64,000 nucleotides of DNA from Neolewinella aquimaris (GTDB taxonomy: Bacteria > Bacteroidota > Bacteroidia > Chitinophagales > Saprospiraceae). The notes beneath the pieces are model-generated. The model was given only the letters and a program-made list of their open reading frames with translations. It searched no databases and had not been told where the DNA came from. Of the stretch, positions 61,870 to 64,000 are shown piece by piece. The translations under genes were made by a program, and so were the position numbers. Positions within the stretch are counted from its first letter, which is position 1. Each line of letters begins with the position of its first letter. Location: NCBI RefSeq assembly GCF_014197245.1, contig NZ_JACIFF010000006.1:1-64000 (forward strand), written 5' to 3'.

Positions 61870-64000
61870 ATGAATCCTATTTCCCAACGCCTAGCCGGCG
61901 CTCGCACGCGAATCCGCAGGTGGCGTACCGAACGGCCAATTACGTTTTATTCCCTTTCCGCTCTGTTAGCTCTGTCCCTTACCGGTATCGTCGCCGTTGT
62001 GGGGCTACTGCTGCTGGTTAATTACGGTGCCTTCGGGCACATGCCCAGCGAGCAGGAACTGCTTGATTACCGCAACGACGTGGGCAGCGAGGCCTTCGAC
62101 GTGAACGGCGAATCGCTGGGCCGTTTCTTCAAGCAGGACCGGGAAGAGACGGATTACTCCGAACTGCCCGAACACTTGGTTCACGCCCTGGTGGCTACGG
62201 AAGACAGCCGCTTCTACACCCACTCCGGTATAGACTGGGAAGCATACGGACGGGTCGCCTACAGGACTATCCTGATGGGAGAAGACGACCAGGGCGGCGG
62301 CTCCACATTGAGCCAGCAACTGATCAAGAATGCCTACGGACGGCCCGAATTGGGTTACGGCCCCCGCGTCGATCTGCTCCTGCACAAGTTGCGGGAAGGG
62401 ATCCTGGCCCGCCGCCTCGAAGCCGTGATGCCGAAGGAGGAAGTCATGGAGCGCTACCTGAATACCGTGAGCTTCCCGAGCAACACCTTCGGCATTGCCG
62501 CCGCTTCCCGCCGCTACTTTCAGCGGGAACCGGATGAGCTCACCGTGCGGCAGGCCGCCAGCCTGGTCGCTTCGCTAAAGGGGACGACGAGCTACGACCC
62601 CCGGCGTGCAACGGAACGGAACGCCCGTCGTACCGACCTCGTCCTTACCCTGATGGGCCGGGCCGGCTACCTCAGCCCCGAGGAAGTGACGGAAGCTCAG
62701 GCTGATGACCTTTGCCTGGCCTATTACCGTGAGCCGGCCCGCGTCGTGCAGGCCCCCCACTTCACTCAGGAGATGAAAAAGCAGACGGCCCGCTTACTGT
62801 CCGGCACCCAGCACCGGGAAGGACGACCGTACAATCTCTATACCGATAACCTGCGCATCTACACTACCCTCGACCTGCGGTACCAGCAGCACGCCGAACG
62901 GGCCGTAGTGCGGCAGATGAAGATCGTGCAACGCAGTTTCGAACGCCACCTGCGGGGCCGCGATGCCTGGGAGACGGAGGCTTCCCTACGCGGAGCAATA
63001 CGAAACAGCGATCGGTGGCGTACCGGACAAGCGGCGGGCATAGACAGCCTCGCCCTGGTCGAAGCATTCAATACCAAGATGGCGATGGAGCTGCCCATAC
63101 CTAACGGGGAGCCGCTGGTGGGACAGTTTTCGCCACTCGACAGCGTCAAGCACTCCCTCTCATACCTGCGTGCCGGATTTTTGGTGCTCGACCACGCGGA
63201 CGGGGCCGTGCGTGCGTGGGTAGGCGGTTCCGACTTCAATTTCAGCCACTACGATCACGTAACCAGCCGGCGACAGACGGGATCGACCTTTAAGGCATTC
63301 GTTTATGCGGCAGCCCTGATGGAGGGCTTCGACCCCTGCTACCGCATCAGCAACTCGCTGCGTACCTACGCCGATGAGGACGGCCCCTGGACGCCCCACA
63401 ACTCCGACTGGGTGCACGGGGGAACGTACAGTATGCACGGTGCCCTGACCCACTCCAGCAATGTGGCCGCCGTCAAGATGATTATGGAAACTACGCCGGA
63501 GCCTGTGGTGGAAATTGCCCACACGATGGGAATCGGCGGAGAGATTCGGCCCATCCCCAGCATCGCCCTCGGTACGGTGGAGAGTACCCTCTACGAGATG
63601 GTCGGTGCCTACGCCACCTTTCCCAACGGCGGTCGGCATACGGAGCCCTATGTGATCAGCCGCATCGAGAACGGCGACGGGGAGGTCATCTACGAACACG
63701 AGGCGGTTTCGACGGCCGTCCTGGAAGAAGAGCAGGCGGCGACCATGGTTCAGCTGCTGCGCAATGCGGTCGAACGGGGTACGGCCAGCCGACTGCGCTG
63801 GGAATACGGCGTCCTGCGGCCTAGCATTGGTAAGACGGGGACGACCCAAAATATGGCCGACGGCTGGTTCGTCGGATCCACCCCCGCCCTTACCGGCGGT
63901 GCCTGGGTGGGCGGAGAGAATACCGGCGTACGGTTCCGTTCCGGAGATCTAGGCAACGGTGCCCGCTCGGCCCTGCCGATCTGGGCTTACTTTCTGCAGA
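61870..64000 (+). CDS. Penicillin-binding protein 1A-type, 3' end outside the window
   Basis: A bifunctional peptidoglycan synthase cut by the window end after 710 residues. The start is the ATG at 61870 (MNPISQRLAG). A membrane helix lies at about residues 26-50. The glycosyltransferase-51 domain has the catalytic Glu111 in ATEDSRFYTHSG, GGSTLSQQLIKN and KEEVMERYLN. The transpeptidase domain has Ser472-Thr-Phe-Lys475, SSN in LTHSSNVAAVKM and KTGT at 655. All motifs are intact. It is the likely first gene of its transcript, about 190 bp after the metalloprotease gene, in a gap with nothing notable. Confidence 0.95.
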   Translation, partial: MNPISQRLAGARTRIRRWRTERPITFYSLSALLALSLTGIVAVVGLLLLVNYGAFGHMPSEQELLDYRNDVGSEAFDVNGESLGRFFKQDREETDYSELPEHLVHALVATEDSRFYTHSGIDWEAYGRVAYRTILMGEDDQGGGSTLSQQLIKNAYGRPELGYGPRVDLLLHKLREGILARRLEAVMPKEEVMERYLNTVSFPSNTFGIAAASRRYFQREPDELTVRQAASLVASLKGTTSYDPRRATERNARRTDLVLTLMGRAGYLSPEEVTEAQADDLCLAYYREPARVVQAPHFTQEMKKQTARLLSGTQHREGRPYNLYTDNLRIYTTLDLRYQQHAERAVVRQMKIVQRSFERHLRGRDAWETEASLRGAIRNSDRWRTGQAAGIDSLALVEAFNTKMAMELPIPNGEPLVGQFSPLDSVKHSLSYLRAGFLVLDHADGAVRAWVGGSDFNFSHYDHVTSRRQTGSTFKAFVYAAALMEGFDPCYRISNSLRTYADEDGPWTPHNSDWVHGGTYSMHGALTHSSNVAAVKMIMETTPEPVVEIAHTMGIGGEIRPIPSIALGTVESTLYEMVGAYATFPNGGRHTEPYVISRIENGDGEVIYEHEAVSTAVLEEEQAATMVQLLRNAVERGTASRLRWEYGVLRPSIGKTGTTQNMADGWFVGSTPALTGGAWVGGENTGVRFRSGDLGNGARSALPIWAYFLQ

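Overview
The window looks like chromosomal DNA of a fairly GC-rich Bacteroidota, most likely of the Saprospiria/Lewinella type. The grounds are a SusC/SusD pair, proteins with type IX secretion C-terminal sorting domains, DUF4292 and DUF5723 family proteins, many short lipoproteins, TAnnTTTG-type promoter boxes, a eukaryote-like class Ia ribonucleotide reductase and a 23S-IVP-like four-helix-bundle gene. The taxonomic placement is inference; there is no rRNA or tRNA gene here to confirm it.

Layout. 1-3990: the distal end of a CRISPR-Cas locus, with a decayed cas-side ORF, cas1, cas2, a leader and an array of 24 repeats. Four old repeats carry an identical 24-bp insertion, and a run of palindromes closes the array. 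3988-11577: a leftward block with a DUF4292 lipoprotein, a TPR protein, pyruvate kinase, an unknown protein, an FKBP-like/TPR protein and a class-C-type serine hydrolase. 11578-12320: a long intergenic region with a hairpin element, a dense DnaA-box cluster that could be oriC or a DnaA-controlled nrd promoter, and a strong leader hairpin. 12321-16517: nrdB and nrdA, with a four-helix-bundle gene flanked by inverted repeats between them; nrdA itself carries an in-frame palindromic element. 16623-23267: SusD, SusC and a DUF5723-type protein. 23427-24796: an ECF sigma factor with its probable anti-sigma factor. 24861-32724: a large AsmA-like protein, an internally duplicated unknown protein and a CHAT-domain lipoprotein. 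32957-40841: small secreted proteins, an ArsC-like phosphatase, a second ECF sigma factor, an MscS channel, an SPL-like radical SAM protein and a glycosyltransferase. 41161-51301: glycerate kinase, a V8-like protease, pyrophosphatase, an M23 peptidase, a beta-propeller lipoprotein boxed in by repeat arrays, and a GlcG-like protein. 51379-53620: a type IX-secreted protein and a sulfatase-modifying-factor-like protein. 53979-59694: a complete RND efflux operon. 60053-64000: a type IX-secreted metalloprotease-like protein and a penicillin-binding protein 1 cut by the window end.

The most distinctive signal is in the repeats rather than in any single gene. There are at least seven families of short structured repeats: the two-length CRISPR repeats, an 83-bp GCCGTCGCTAC palindromic element, an 18-bp CCCCGATAGCTATCGGGG palindrome, heptamer-like purine repeats directly after gene ends, hairpin arrays around one gene, an IVS-like inverted repeat around a four-helix-bundle gene, and a recurring GC-rich intergenic motif. 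Two of them sit in frame inside conserved genes, which recalls the Rickettsia palindromic elements.
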